From positions 1-64,000 of the IMG/VR virus record IMGVR_UViG_3300006737_000001: a DNA stretch of 64,000 nt. The stretch is one strand, 5' to 3'. Of this stretch, positions 8,175 through 16,083 are shown one piece after another. The position numbers and the translations under genes were made by a program. How positions within the stretch are numbered: position 1 is the first letter of the stretch; each line of letters starts with the position of its first letter. The stretch is from a virus. The notes beneath the pieces are model-generated. The model saw nothing but the letters and a program-made list of their open reading frames with translations, ran no database searches and was not told the origin of the DNA.

Positions 8175-8453
8175 TTAATCGCTTTGTGAGTTAAATTCTG
8201 AATTCTTAACTCGTGGTGCGTCATCTGCAAAGTTGACGTTAGGTGTTTGGTTTTCATAACCACCCATGTATGAATCTTCTGTACTGAGTTTACCTGCTGT
8301 ATCTATTTCTTTATAAGATGTAATTGGTTTATGATAAGCCATCTCATCTATTTCAGCTTTATCTGGTTTAGCAAACTCTAGTTTCATATCAGGGTTATTA
8401 CCATGAAAATGTTCACCTGCTTCTATTGATTTGTATTGTTTTTCTGTAGGCAT
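8175..8453 (-). CDS. Small acidic protein of unknown function
   Basis: A 92-residue hydrophilic protein with no membrane segment, Asn/Asp-rich at the C-terminus. No family recognised. It lies in the same operon as the Cys-rich microprotein and the small basic proteins. Confidence 0.6.
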   Translation of the reverse strand: MPTEKQYKSIEAGEHFHGNNPDMKLEFAKPDKAEIDEMAYHKPITSYKEIDTAGKLSTEDSYMGGYENQTPNVNFADDAPRVKNSEFNSQSD

Positions 8454-8455
8454 GT

Positions 8456-8533
8456 TTATTCCTCGTCTTTACAGCAGTCACAACTGCATTCGCAGTCACA
8501 ACAACTGCATCCTTCTATTTTTTCTTCTATCAT
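8456..8533 (-). CDS. Cysteine-rich 25-residue microprotein
   Basis: Encodes MIEEKIEGCSCCDCECSCDC then CKDEE: eight cysteines in a 13-residue core between acidic ends. Its ATG overlaps the TGA of the upstream membrane protein gene (ATGA), the junction type used throughout this operon. The spacing suggests a metallothionein-like metal chelator or a Cys-rich anchor. No homologue known to me. Confidence 0.6.
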   Translation of the reverse strand: MIEEKIEGCSCCDCECSCDCCKDEE

Positions 8534-9060
8534 TTTTTTGTCTCCATTTTATGTTCTTGTTCTTGTGCCTTAGTTTCTATCATTTGGTCTTGTTTCTGAG
8601 CAGCATCGTTATAATCGATAACAGCTTGTGCTTTTATCTTATAGAATGCAGTCTTCTCAGCTTGTTCTTGTTTCCAAACATCTAAAGCATCTTTGATAAT
8701 TAGAAGGGCTGGCCCACCTAATATAGCTATCAAAGTTGTATATGCTTCAATGTTTTCAAGGACGGCTGAATTGTTAAGTCCTGTGTGTATAACAAATCCA
8801 GCAAACCCAACCCAAAGTAAAACTAAAGGTACAGCAATCATAAACATAAAAATATCGTTGAAGGTTACTCCTTCTCCTTTTTCTTTACTCATTCTTGGTG
8901 TCTCCTTTTTTGTTTTTTCTTTTGGCACTTCTACTAGTTGAGGTTTTCTTTTTCTTAATGCGTGGCGCGCAAAATTCACAAGTACCCCGGAAGCAAGCGC
9001 AACGGCTAATAAAGCCATTATAACTGCCAATATTTCTAGTATTACAATCCATTCAATCAT
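8530..9060 (-). CDS. Multi-pass membrane protein
   Basis: A 176-residue protein with an N-terminal membrane segment (IVILEILAVIMALLAVALAS, residues 4-25), a charged stretch, two further hydrophobic segments (about 70-100 and 108-125) and a Gln/Lys/Glu-rich helical tail. GAGGAGG precedes the ATG. It could be a holin-like or virion membrane protein; nothing in sequence decides this. Confidence 0.65.
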   Translation of the reverse strand: MIEWIVILEILAVIMALLAVALASGVLVNFARHALRKRKPQLVEVPKEKTKKETPRMSKEKGEGVTFNDIFMFMIAVPLVLLWVGFAGFVIHTGLNNSAVLENIEAYTTLIAILGGPALLIIKDALDVWKQEQAEKTAFYKIKAQAVIDYNDAAQKQDQMIETKAQEQEHKMETKK

Positions 9061-9197
9061 TCCTCCTCATCCACTCCATTGTAGTTGTCTAAAAAGGATT
9101 CGTTTACTGAATCTCTAATCATTGCTTTTAAGTCATCTACTTCTGATATAAGTTTAGCTAACATGTTGGTTAGAATGAGCATTTGTGATGCTTTCAC
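9057..9197 (-). CDS. 46-residue helical protein
   Basis: GTG start at 9197, preceded by GGGGAGG, encoding VKASQMLILTNMLAKLISEV and an acidic tail. It ends in an ATGA overlap with the membrane protein gene. The pattern suggests one amphipathic or coiled-coil helix. Function unknown. Confidence 0.5.
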   Translation of the reverse strand: MKASQMLILTNMLAKLISEVDDLKAMIRDSVNESFLDNYNGVDEEE

Positions 9198-9244
9198 TCT
9201 TCTTCCTCCCCGATAGCTTCTAAAAGTTTTTTATATCGTTTCAT
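9194..9244 (-). CDS. 16-residue coupling peptide
   Basis: MKRYKKLLEAIGEEEE starts in an ATGA overlap and ends in a GTGA overlap. Its last codons form the GGGGAGG ribosome site of the next gene, so it may act mainly as a translation relay. Confidence 0.3.
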   Translation of the reverse strand: MKRYKKLLEAIGEEEE

Positions 9245-10188
9245 TCTTCCTCCAATATTATTTCTTCTATGAAAAAATAAGTTACATAATCATATGTACC
9301 ATTCCTATTCCAATCTGCATATAAATTAACATATACCATATACCAACCAGTATAAGGTTCAGTAAACCACTGTGGTCCAGAACTCATTGTGTATTCGTCA
9401 GCTTCCCATCCTGTAACATTTAAGAAGTAATCATTCCACATATATCCGTTCCACACTGTCTCATTATCTACTACTTTTATATGGCCTACATCAAACCCTA
9501 ACTTTACGGGTAATGCTTCTTGGTCACAGTCAGTGTCAATATCTACTGTTATATTTAAAGAGTTGTTTTCTCTAGAATAGTTTCCATATTGTAAACCATT
9601 ATAAAAATATGTTGCATTGGGTGTACAGTTATATTCTTCATACTCACAGCTACCATCATCTTCTTCTGCACGGTCATTATAATTTAAAGCATCTATATCC
9701 ATACAACCATATACTGTTTCGTTAGTCTGTGTCTGGTTGCCTGTTTCATTATTTACTGGTCCGCCAAGGAACTGACACCTACCATTATCATGAGTAGCTT
9801 GTGGGTTATAATTATCTGCATCGGGGTTAGTACATCCATACACAACAGGAGGAGGGAATACACAACTACCATTGTCAAAAGTTGCATCTTTTTTATAATT
9901 GACAGCTGAAACGTCCATACATCCACCCTTTGATATGGGCTCTTCCTCTCCTCCGAAAATGTCTTCAAACGCACTTAAATCTCCTCCGCCTCCAAAAAAG
10001 GCTATAATTAAAACTGTAAGAATTGAACCAAGCTTTTTACCTAGTTGTGTCTCACCTAGTTTATCTCCAGCCTTTCCAATAGTCTCAAAAAGACCTTCAT
10101 CATCATCAGGTTTTCTACCTCCTATCCCTAATGCTTCTCTTTCTTCATCAGAGATTACAGAGATAGCTCCATAATCATCGCGCGCCAT
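9241..10188 (-). CDS. Membrane-anchored protein with GC..NY...DDGSC repeats
   Basis: The 315 residues hold a charged N-terminus, a hydrophobic anchor (GSILTVLIIAFFGGGG, about 54-69), and three Cys-bounded repeats at about 89-109, 118-138 and 161-181 (for example GCTNPDADNYNPQATHDNGR). An Asn-rich beta domain follows. Such repeats are frequent in secreted proteins of marine microbes, including Marine Group II archaea and Bacteroidetes, so this may be a host-derived surface or virion display protein. Potential N-glycosylation sites (NET, NQT, NYS) are many. It has its own TATA box with a nearly leaderless start. Confidence 0.65.
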   Translation of the reverse strand: MARDDYGAISVISDEEREALGIGGRKPDDDEGLFETIGKAGDKLGETQLGKKLGSILTVLIIAFFGGGGDLSAFEDIFGGEEEPISKGGCMDVSAVNYKKDATFDNGSCVFPPPVVYGCTNPDADNYNPQATHDNGRCQFLGGPVNNETGNQTQTNETVYGCMDIDALNYNDRAEEDDGSCEYEEYNCTPNATYFYNGLQYGNYSRENNSLNITVDIDTDCDQEALPVKLGFDVGHIKVVDNETVWNGYMWNDYFLNVTGWEADEYTMSSGPQWFTEPYTGWYMVYVNLYADWNRNGTYDYVTYFFIEEIILEEE

Positions 10189-10208
10189 GTATTTATTTAC
10201 ATGACGCT

Positions 10209-10219
10209 GGTATTTAAAG
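10209..10219 (-). promoter_or_regulatory. TATA box upstream of the repeat protein
   Basis: CTTTAAATACC on the minus strand, with its first T 30 bases before the ATG at 10188, the same spacing as other promoters here. Confidence 0.6.
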
Positions 10220-10226
10220 ATTGCCC

Positions 10227-11201
10227 TTAATCGAAGTCAGGAAACTGTGATTGTGATTCTACATCTAACTCTTTCTTCAAAGATGTATCTATGTCTGAAT
10301 AACTTTCTTTTTTACGTTTCTTAAACTTAGGTTCCCACTTAGGTACTTCAGCGTCACAAGGCCCACCGTTACTTTTATGAAAAGAACACCACTTACATAG
10401 ATTCTGAGGCTTTTGCTCATATCTATCTTCGTACTCTTCGCGTTCCTTTATACAGTCATGTACCATCTTAATTAAGTCTTTAGCTTCATCAAGCACTTCT
10501 TGATTAACCTTAACGAAAAAGGTATCATCAAAGCGGAGGTAATTAACGCCTACGAATGTCGGCATCTCGCCCATCTCTAATGTGTATAAGAAAGCATAGA
10601 TAATCAACTGGCGATAATATTCCTCTGGTAAGTATGCTCCGTAGCGCTTACTCGTTTTATAATCGAGCAATGTAGTACCACCATCAAAGTCACTACATAC
10701 AACATCAATGACTCCTACTATTGCATACTCTTTTGACTTAACCCATTTCTCAGCATACTTAGGTGCTACTGCGTTCCATGCTTGTTGTTTATTCTTATAT
10801 ATCTTCCACGAAACCATCTCAGTTAGTTTCTTGTCGACGGAGTCGACGAAGTTCTGTAGTAGAGCTTCAGTTTCTTTGTACATCGCATCCATCTCTTCGT
10901 TAGTGTGTACTTCCCATAACCATTTATGTTTAGCTATCTTTTCTTCCCATCCATCTTCAAACTGTCTTTGTACCCAAAGTTTAGGGACTCCTTTCTCCCA
11001 CTGAGGTAATGTCTTGAATTGTTTCTTAAACAAGTCTTCTAATACTTGGTGGACTAGTGTACCTCTAAATAAATGTATAGTTTTCTTTTGAGGTAACTTA
11101 GCTATATAATTATAATAGAACTCTCTAGGACATTTAAGGTATGTATTAATCTTAGAGGGACTTAACCTCATGTGACTGGCAGTCCATTTAGTGCTCGACA
11201 T
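10227..11201 (-). CDS. Cas4/RecB-like PD-(D/E)XK nuclease with Fe-S cysteines
   Basis: The 324-residue protein matches the PDDEXK_1 (Cas4/AddB/RecB C-terminal) family. It has an N-terminal SPSKINTYLKCPREF with Cys24, the conserved G-x-x-H in RGTLVHQVLE, GVIDVV and LLDYKTSK for metal binding and catalysis, a QL...YAFLY helix, and C-terminal LCKWCSFH...PCD. Cys24 with the three C-terminal cysteines would hold a 4Fe-4S cluster. It likely processes DNA ends in replication or recombination. No adjacent CRISPR genes were seen. It overlaps the oxygenase-like gene by 14 bases. Confidence 0.88.
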   Translation of the reverse strand: MSSTKWTASHMRLSPSKINTYLKCPREFYYNYIAKLPQKKTIHLFRGTLVHQVLEDLFKKQFKTLPQWEKGVPKLWVQRQFEDGWEEKIAKHKWLWEVHTNEEMDAMYKETEALLQNFVDSVDKKLTEMVSWKIYKNKQQAWNAVAPKYAEKWVKSKEYAIVGVIDVVCSDFDGGTTLLDYKTSKRYGAYLPEEYYRQLIIYAFLYTLEMGEMPTFVGVNYLRFDDTFFVKVNQEVLDEAKDLIKMVHDCIKEREEYEDRYEQKPQNLCKWCSFHKSNGGPCDAEVPKWEPKFKKRKKESYSDIDTSLKKELDVESQSQFPDFD

Positions 11202-11934
11202 TGTCTTCCTCCCTTTCTAGGTTAAAGAAAAATAATTGAAATAGTCTACTATTATGAATATTATCTCCAAAGTAAGCAGATGCTGAGTGTACTTTTCTAG
11301 CATCCCAGATTACTAACCTATTGTATATGTTTGCTACTTCATCTGTTTTTTCCCACTCAGTACCATCTAAGAAGTTTGCTTCATTATCTTCGTATTTACC
11401 AAACATTAAATTATGTACTTCTTGCCAAGACCGTCCCATGTATTTTTGACACTCTTCATCTGTTTGTGGCATCCAGTCTAAACCTGTAGTTTTGTGTCTC
11501 CAAAAGCTAGTTCCTCCTTCTCTAGGTGCATCTGGAGTTAAAAATATAGCACCTGCATATTGTTGGCTATCTGCATGATATACAATAGGAGTCCCAGCTG
11601 GGCACCATTGGAAACAACCATTAGTACTGTAGTCCCAACCACCGTGTTGAGAACCAGAAACTATTTTACCATTCATAATCTTTTCTATACATTCTTTTGT
11701 GTTGTCGAATATTTTTCTTCCTTCTTCGCTCCTGTAACCCACAGCTCCGTGGTCTTCAGGATTTTTAAATTTACATTCCCCAATAGCCCAGTTTCTTACC
11801 TCGTCTGGGTCGTTAAAGAAATGGTCTACTACTACAATAGAGGGTGTTCTAACTGTAGCTGCTCTAATTTGTCCGGTATGTAATTTTTCCATACCATCTT
11901 CTGTGTATACTTTTTCATAGAATTCGTCTTTCAT
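11188..11934 (-). CDS. 2OG-Fe(II) oxygenase-like protein (DUF6445-like)
   Basis: ATG at 11934 is chosen because it overlaps the stop of the FkbM gene (ATGA); upstream codons in this frame lie inside that gene. The 248 residues show a double-stranded beta-helix pattern: HAD in VYHADSQQYAGAIFLTPDAP supplies the His-x-Asp iron ligands. A second His is in DARKVHSASAYFG, and SRLFQLFFFN supplies the co-substrate Arg position. Relatives in phages lie near sugar or peptide modification genes. The substrate is unknown; the neighbours suggest a glycan or a modified virion protein. Confidence 0.65.
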   Translation of the reverse strand: MKDEFYEKVYTEDGMEKLHTGQIRAATVRTPSIVVVDHFFNDPDEVRNWAIGECKFKNPEDHGAVGYRSEEGRKIFDNTKECIEKIMNGKIVSGSQHGGWDYSTNGCFQWCPAGTPIVYHADSQQYAGAIFLTPDAPREGGTSFWRHKTTGLDWMPQTDEECQKYMGRSWQEVHNLMFGKYEDNEANFLDGTEWEKTDEVANIYNRLVIWDARKVHSASAYFGDNIHNSRLFQLFFFNLEREEDNVEH

Positions 11935-12581
11935 TGTTTCTCCTTGTGTGCTATATACATTTCTAATGAAGATGCACTGGATATAGTATATCCCATATCT
12001 TTTAAAAATGCCCATAGTCTTTCTTTTAGTTCTGGAATGTCCCAACACTCAAATATAATAGGTGGGTATTCGTTTTGTATTATAGTTCTTTTTGCTCCTT
12101 GTAGTACTTCGTACTCGTGTCCTTCGACATCTATTTTAATTAAACCTATATTTTCTATTACGTAACTATCAAGAGTTTGAGTTTCTAATTTATAAGAATC
12201 ATAACTCTCTGTTAAGTAGGGTGTGTTCAATCCGTTTGTACCACCATCGTCAGCTCTTTCATGAAATGAAACTTCTTTAGATTGATAAGATAAAGGAACA
12301 TTATAAGTAGTTACTTTATGTGATAGCTTTGATAATGCAATGTTACCACAGAGTATATTATAAATATGTTTAGTCGGTTCGAACGCAATTACTTCTTTAC
12401 AATAAGGGGCAACTGACCATGTGTATGTACCAACATGAGCACCTATGTCTATAAAACATTTTGAACTATCTATATTATTTTTACACCATTCTATAACAGT
12501 ACTTTCTGGAAGCTCATTGTTAGCTCCTAGGTATTGTTCCATATTGTCTGGTATATAAAATTTATTATCTATAAGTTTCAT
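11931..12581 (-). CDS. FkbM-family methyltransferase
   Basis: A 216-residue SAM-dependent O-methyltransferase. The SAM site is FIDIGAHVGTYTW (about 39-51), followed by VIAFEPTKHIYNILCGNIAL and the acidic LIKIDVEGHEYEVLQGA motif, all typical of FkbM. Such enzymes methylate sugars. With the TPR and propeller proteins upstream and the oxygenase-like protein downstream, it probably modifies a virion or host surface glycan. Confidence 0.88.
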   Translation of the reverse strand: MKLIDNKFYIPDNMEQYLGANNELPESTVIEWCKNNIDSSKCFIDIGAHVGTYTWSVAPYCKEVIAFEPTKHIYNILCGNIALSKLSHKVTTYNVPLSYQSKEVSFHERADDGGTNGLNTPYLTESYDSYKLETQTLDSYVIENIGLIKIDVEGHEYEVLQGAKRTIIQNEYPPIIFECWDIPELKERLWAFLKDMGYTISSASSLEMYIAHKEKQ

Positions 12582-13261
12582 CTACCCATGTTCCTCCCTT
12601 TATTCTTTATAAGATTAGATAGATTATTTTCAATCAACTTTTGTATACTTTTAGGATAATCGTTTCTCTTTAATATTTCCTCAAATAACTCACGAGATTC
12701 ATCACATCTACCAACCCACCATAATGTTACTGCTTGTTGAAACAAAAAGAAATGAGAACCATAGTAATCTATATCACTCTGGAGTGGTTGGTGTTTATTG
12801 TCTGCGACAGATTCCCCTATGCATGCATAAGTGTAGGAATCCCACCATCTCTGATTATCTTCACTGTGAGCTATTCTTTCATAAACTAATGATAAAAGAA
12901 AATAAGCTTCTGGTCTATCTGGTATCAAAGCAATAGCCATTAGTAAAGAATTCTTTTCGTGTGCTTTCCTATCTCCTTGCTCTCTATAACAAATAGACAT
13001 TCTTAGTAAACACTCATAACTTAAATTGTCATTACTAGTTCTTTCAGCACATTGGTGATAGAAACCTATAGCTGAGGCTGTCTGACCAAAAGCTTCGTAC
13101 TCTTGGGCCACATAAAACATATTCTCTGGTGTTGGGTCGTCTATATAGTTTCTTAGATTTCTTATGTGTGGTGTAGGGTGAAATTGTAGTTCAGGTCTAC
13201 TATTTAACTCTTTTTGGAGTTCTATCACTTGTTGTTTTAATTCGTCGTAAGTAGGTTTCAT
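12578..13261 (-). CDS. TPR-repeat protein
   Basis: The 227 residues begin with a coiled coil (KQQVIELQKELNS). At least three TPR-like helical pairs follow (MFYVAQEYEAFGQTASAIGF, YECLLRMSICYREQGDRKAH, EAYFLLSLVYERIAHS). TPR regions like this accompany glycosyltransferases in marine phage genomes. It has no catalytic domain. It overlaps both neighbours by four bases. Probably a scaffold for the glycan-modifying module. Confidence 0.7.
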   Translation of the reverse strand: MKPTYDELKQQVIELQKELNSRPELQFHPTPHIRNLRNYIDDPTPENMFYVAQEYEAFGQTASAIGFYHQCAERTSNDNLSYECLLRMSICYREQGDRKAHEKNSLLMAIALIPDRPEAYFLLSLVYERIAHSEDNQRWWDSYTYACIGESVADNKHQPLQSDIDYYGSHFFLFQQAVTLWWVGRCDESRELFEEILKRNDYPKSIQKLIENNLSNLIKNKGRNMGR

Positions 13262-14289
13262 AATTTCTCCTTAGGTAAGCTATCCATAAATTTGAATGGT
13301 ACTCTAAATAAATACGCTGAATTATCTTGGTAACCAAACGTTATATACATTATATCATCCTCTATGACTAACCCACATACAAATTCTATTTTACCATGCA
13401 TAAATTTCCACGGTTGTGTTATACTAACTAAATTCCAATCTTTATCCCATACTATCATTCTATGGTTGTAGTGACCATCTCTATCTCCTTTTTCACTTTG
13501 CCATGGGTCTACACTGTGTGTGATAGCTACTCTGTAGTCTCCATGTGTTACTACTTGAGAACCTCCTCTAGGGTCAATAGTTTTAAATGGTAATTCTTTA
13601 CCTAGGTGAACTTGTTCTGCTTTATCATTAACAAGGTCTACTTTAACTATTTCTAAAGGGTTCATCCACTTTACAAAGTGAAATGGCATATCTAGAATAG
13701 GCATCCAGTTCTTTTCACAGTATGAAGATTTATCGGGTACCTCAATTATATGCCTCTCTTGTTCTGTAACTGCATTATTTGTGAGTTGTAACCTAGACAT
13801 TTGCATTCTACCTTTACCGTCTGGTGCATGTCTTCTAACACCAGCAAACCACAATTGGTCATCCCATTTCATAAGTCTACCATCCTCATGCCCTATAAAT
13901 TCCCAATCAGGCATTTTAGGAAACTTATCAGTATTAATCTTATGATATCTTTCTATACCCCATCCAAGATTTAAATAACCTATATAGTTATCTGTTCTAA
14001 GGTATGGGTCGTTGTCAGGTCTCACATAGTTCAAAGGTCCCCATGGTGTTTGGAATTTACCATCTTGATTATCTCCTTCTATGTATTCAGGGTCACAATG
14101 ATGTAAAGTATAGGAAACATTACGAACATTGACAATCCAATCGTCGCCATCTTTTAAGATAGAAGGATTCATTAATCCTAACCCGCCCGTCAGGGCGGCG
14201 TCTATTATCAAAGGCGTCACAACACCTTCTTCACCAGCATCTCTAATCACTGAAGTCGTACATAATTTCTCAAACATATTAAGCTCCAC
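13258..14289 (-). CDS. Five-bladed propeller protein, GH130/GH43-like
   Basis: Start is GTG in a TAGTG overlap (an ATG lies four codons later). The 343 residues contain repeated blade signatures: GLMNPSILKDGDDWIVNVRN, HEDGRLMKWDDQLWFAGVRR, CEKNWMPI, PRGGSQVVTHGDYRVAITHS and FVCGLVIEDDIMYITFGYQD. The EKNW and ED-x-R patterns recall glycoside phosphorylase/hydrolase clan folds found beside FkbM and TPR genes in phages. Catalytic identity is not clear, so a glycan-binding or sugar-transfer role is inferred. Confidence 0.65.
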   Translation of the reverse strand: MELNMFEKLCTTSVIRDAGEEGVVTPLIIDAALTGGLGLMNPSILKDGDDWIVNVRNVSYTLHHCDPEYIEGDNQDGKFQTPWGPLNYVRPDNDPYLRTDNYIGYLNLGWGIERYHKINTDKFPKMPDWEFIGHEDGRLMKWDDQLWFAGVRRHAPDGKGRMQMSRLQLTNNAVTEQERHIIEVPDKSSYCEKNWMPILDMPFHFVKWMNPLEIVKVDLVNDKAEQVHLGKELPFKTIDPRGGSQVVTHGDYRVAITHSVDPWQSEKGDRDGHYNHRMIVWDKDWNLVSITQPWKFMHGKIEFVCGLVIEDDIMYITFGYQDNSAYLFRVPFKFMDSLPKEKL

Positions 14290-14696
14290 TAATCACTGCT
14301 TTTTTCGAACACCGTAACCTTTGCATCCTTTGGTAGCTCTAAGCTCCATGGAGGTACGTACCCTGTATCGCATTCACAATTATGCCACCCATGTGCACAA
14401 GTACAGCTAGTCCATATAGTGGTCTTGCTGCCGTCTTGCTCCCGCGCAATTTTGAGTAGAATTAAATATCCTATGAGGTCATCAAGTGTGTCCTCTGTTT
14501 TGTCGTCAAGCCCTACATTCTTTATCCTGCTGAGCTTGTCATCGATTCGTGCACAGATAGCCTGTGCATTGTCGAGCTTACTAAAAATATTGTCAGGTTC
14601 TAAAGCACTATCACCGTAGGCTTTGTTCTTGCGTATTAGCAAATCCCTGATTTCATTACATGTCCATTTGATGGAGTTTTGCGTTTTAGTTGTCAT
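14289..14696 (-). CDS. Nucleotide modification associated domain 1 (DUF1599)-like protein
   Basis: ATG at 14696 is chosen because the TATA box lies just upstream; an earlier in-frame codon would fall in the box. The 135 residues show IRDLLIRKNKAYGDSALEP, ARIDDKLSRIKNVG and EDTLDDLIGYLILLKIAR, the MazG-like all-alpha pattern of the Nmad1/DUF1599 family, which occurs with nucleotide metabolism and base modification genes in phages. A Cys/His-rich tail (SCTCAHGWHNCECDTGY) may bind zinc and is not part of the usual family core. Confidence 0.7.
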   Translation of the reverse strand: MTTKTQNSIKWTCNEIRDLLIRKNKAYGDSALEPDNIFSKLDNAQAICARIDDKLSRIKNVGLDDKTEDTLDDLIGYLILLKIAREQDGSKTTIWTSCTCAHGWHNCECDTGYVPPWSLELPKDAKVTVFEKSSD

Positions 14697-14717
14697 ACGT
14701 ATAATTTTAACCTTTGA

Positions 14718-14728
14718 CACTATATAAG
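14718..14728 (-). promoter_or_regulatory. TATA box for the leftward late/glycan operon
   Basis: CCTTATATAGT on the minus strand, 31 bases before the ATG at 14696. It forms one half of a divergent control region with the plus-strand promoter at 15005. Confidence 0.65.
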
Positions 14729-14729
14729 G

Positions 14730-15004
14730 CTTTCTGTCTCCAAACTGAGGAGTGCTATATAGAGCTTAGTATTGTTATTAATAGTAGCTTACCTATTATA
14801 TCTATATATAGCTATATAATGACTTTCAAAATTTCACTCGATTTGTTTAAAGGGGTAGTCAAAGAAAATAGACGATGTGCCTTATAATTTTAGACGGGGG
14901 GCTGAGATACTGAGAGACTACGCGAGAAGCTGAGAATATGAGCCTTAACCGGTGTTCTTTTTGGAGCTATAGAATAAAGAGCTAAGCACGGATTGACCTA
15001 AAAT
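14730..15004. other. Divergent intergenic control region, AT-rich
   Basis: No gene seen. The left half is AT-rich with several TATATA runs and TATAGAGC. The right half holds a purine-rich direct-repeat-like stretch of short GCTGAGA, CTGAGAG, GCTGAGA and ATGAGC units (about 14900-14945), then another AGAGCTAAGC. It separates the leftward and rightward transcription units, so regulator sites are likely here. Confidence 0.4.
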
Positions 15005-15013
15005 CTTTATAAG
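15005..15013 (+). promoter_or_regulatory. TATA box for the first rightward operon
   Basis: CTTTATAAG, with the first T of the box 28 bases before the ATG at 15034. This implies a leaderless message. Confidence 0.65.
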
Positions 15014-15033
15014 TAGGTTGCTATTCTCACATT

Positions 15034-15219
15034 ATGGTAAAAAACCATTTGTCCGATAGCGAGTTAATCCAAATAGGATTTGAGGAATCACTGCCTAATA
15101 GTGAAATAGAGATATTTTGTGAGCCATGTTTTGAGACTTTTCAAGAAAAAGTTGAAGCATCACATGAGAGCCATAACGTTGAAATGTGTTATGATTGTTG
15201 GAGTGAGTTTAATGAATAA
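15034..15219 (+). CDS. Small zinc-ribbon-like protein
   Basis: A 61-residue acidic protein with two Cys pairs, CEPC at about 29-32 and CYDC at about 52-55, fitting a single zinc site. There is no Shine-Dalgarno sequence, consistent with a leaderless start. It overlaps the GIY-YIG gene by eight bases. Function unknown; the many similar microproteins here suggest regulators or adaptor proteins. Confidence 0.65.
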   Translation: MVKNHLSDSELIQIGFEESLPNSEIEIFCEPCFETFQEKVEASHESHNVEMCYDCWSEFNE

Positions 15220-15547
15220 TCAAAAGTATTTTGTGTATCGATTAGCCCAACAGCAAGAAAAGACATCGTATCATTTCTTAGATGCTGATTTCGGTAGCGA
15301 GGCCACTAAGGAAGCCGTGTATTACGGTATCACCTCAGACCCTCAAAGCCGTCTATCTAAGCACCGACCTAAAAAGGGTCAAGATATCAGCCTAATTGTT
15401 ATGGCTGAGTTTGATAACGTATTCGAGGGTTTAGCTCATGAAGCTAACTTAGTTTGGGACCATGTCAAGAAATACGGTAAAGAACCAAAATTTCAAGGTA
15501 TGGCCGGTATAGGAAACAAAGGTTATACTTACGGGGGGAATAAGTAA
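15212..15547 (+). CDS. GIY-YIG-domain nuclease
   Basis: ATG at 15212 overlaps the preceding stop and opens a 111-residue protein. It carries YFVYRL at the N-terminus, VYYGITSDPQSRLSKHRP (the GIY-YIG second strand with the catalytic Arg) and a later EANLVW with the metal-binding Glu. It is a stand-alone catalytic module with no DNA-binding extension, so it may be a homing-type or repair nuclease. The last residues are GNKGYTYGGNK. Confidence 0.7.
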   Translation: MNNQKYFVYRLAQQQEKTSYHFLDADFGSEATKEAVYYGITSDPQSRLSKHRPKKGQDISLIVMAEFDNVFEGLAHEANLVWDHVKKYGKEPKFQGMAGIGNKGYTYGGNK

Positions 15548-15561
15548 AACGATAGGTGACT

Positions 15562-15579
15562 CTAAGACTCCGGTCTTAG
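15562..15579 (+). terminator. Hairpin with TCCG tetraloop
   Basis: CTAAGAC-TCCG-GTCTTAG forms a seven-base-pair stem with a four-base loop in the short gap between genes. No T-run follows, so it may act as an RNA stabiliser or attenuator and not as a terminator. Confidence 0.4.
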
Positions 15580-15615
15580 GGCACTAAATATCAAATACTG
15601 ATATAGGAAAAAAAC

Positions 15616-15873
15616 ATGGACATAAAAACATACATGAAAAGAGCTTACGCAACAAAGGACATGAATAGGTCAAACTATCATGAATCTAACGCATTACATC
15701 ATTTAGTAGGTCAATTAACTTATTTGGCCGATACTACCACATTATCCGGTAGAGAGCTAAACGGTAATGAATTAAGGACATATGGAGTTCACGTAATCAA
15801 AAGAATTAAAGAAATAGTAAAAGATTATGAAACAGGCAAAAACGAAGGAATCAATACAAAGGGAGGTGAATAA
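15616..15873 (+). CDS. Small protein of unknown function
   Basis: An 85-residue mixed-charge protein (MDIKTYMKRAYATKDMNRSN...). No domain recognised. Its 3' end carries GGGAGGTG, the ribosome site for the next gene, so the two are translated together. Confidence 0.55.
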   Translation: MDIKTYMKRAYATKDMNRSNYHESNALHHLVGQLTYLADTTTLSGRELNGNELRTYGVHVIKRIKEIVKDYETGKNEGINTKGGE

Positions 15874-16014
15874 GTGAAATTCGAAATAGAATTAAATAAG
15901 TATGATATCGACCAAATGAATAAAAATCGATATGGACATGATGATGTGATAACTTATGGCTATATGTTAGACATACTACATAACATCGTCGACCAAATAC
16001 ACGACCAACAATAA
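15874..16014 (+). CDS. 46-residue protein of unknown function
   Basis: GTG start six bases after GGGAGGTG. It encodes VKFEIELNKYDIDQMNKNRY and an acidic, His-containing tail. Start codon, ribosome site and tight spacing make it a credible gene although no family is recognised. Confidence 0.55.
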   Translation: MKFEIELNKYDIDQMNKNRYGHDDVITYGYMLDILHNIVDQIHDQQ

Positions 16015-16026
16015 AGGCCGTGTGGG

Positions 16027-16063
16027 GGGTATGGGAGGGCTCCGGCCCTCTCAACCTATACCC
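16027..16063 (+). terminator. Two-tier hairpin with TCCG tetraloop
   Basis: Outer pairs GGGTAT/ATACCC (16027-16032 with 16058-16063) enclose a GAGGGC-TCCG-GCCCTC inner stem (16035-16050). It is the second TCCG-loop hairpin in this operon. It could be an attenuator between the 46-residue and 43-residue genes. Confidence 0.45.
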
Positions 16064-16083
16064 AATACATGGAGGTAACTAAA

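Noticed and set aside
10227-11201. CRISPR adaptation cas4
   Set aside because: The protein resembles Cas4, but there is no cas1, cas2 or repeat array nearby; viral Cas4/RecB-like nucleases are common in replication modules.
11188-12048. Longer 286-codon start of the oxygenase-like gene
   Set aside because: The extra 38 codons lie within the FkbM gene; the ATG at 11934 overlaps the FkbM stop in an ATGA join used throughout this operon.
14289-14720. Longer start of the Nmad1-like gene at 14720
   Set aside because: That codon falls in the TATA box, upstream of the expected transcript start.
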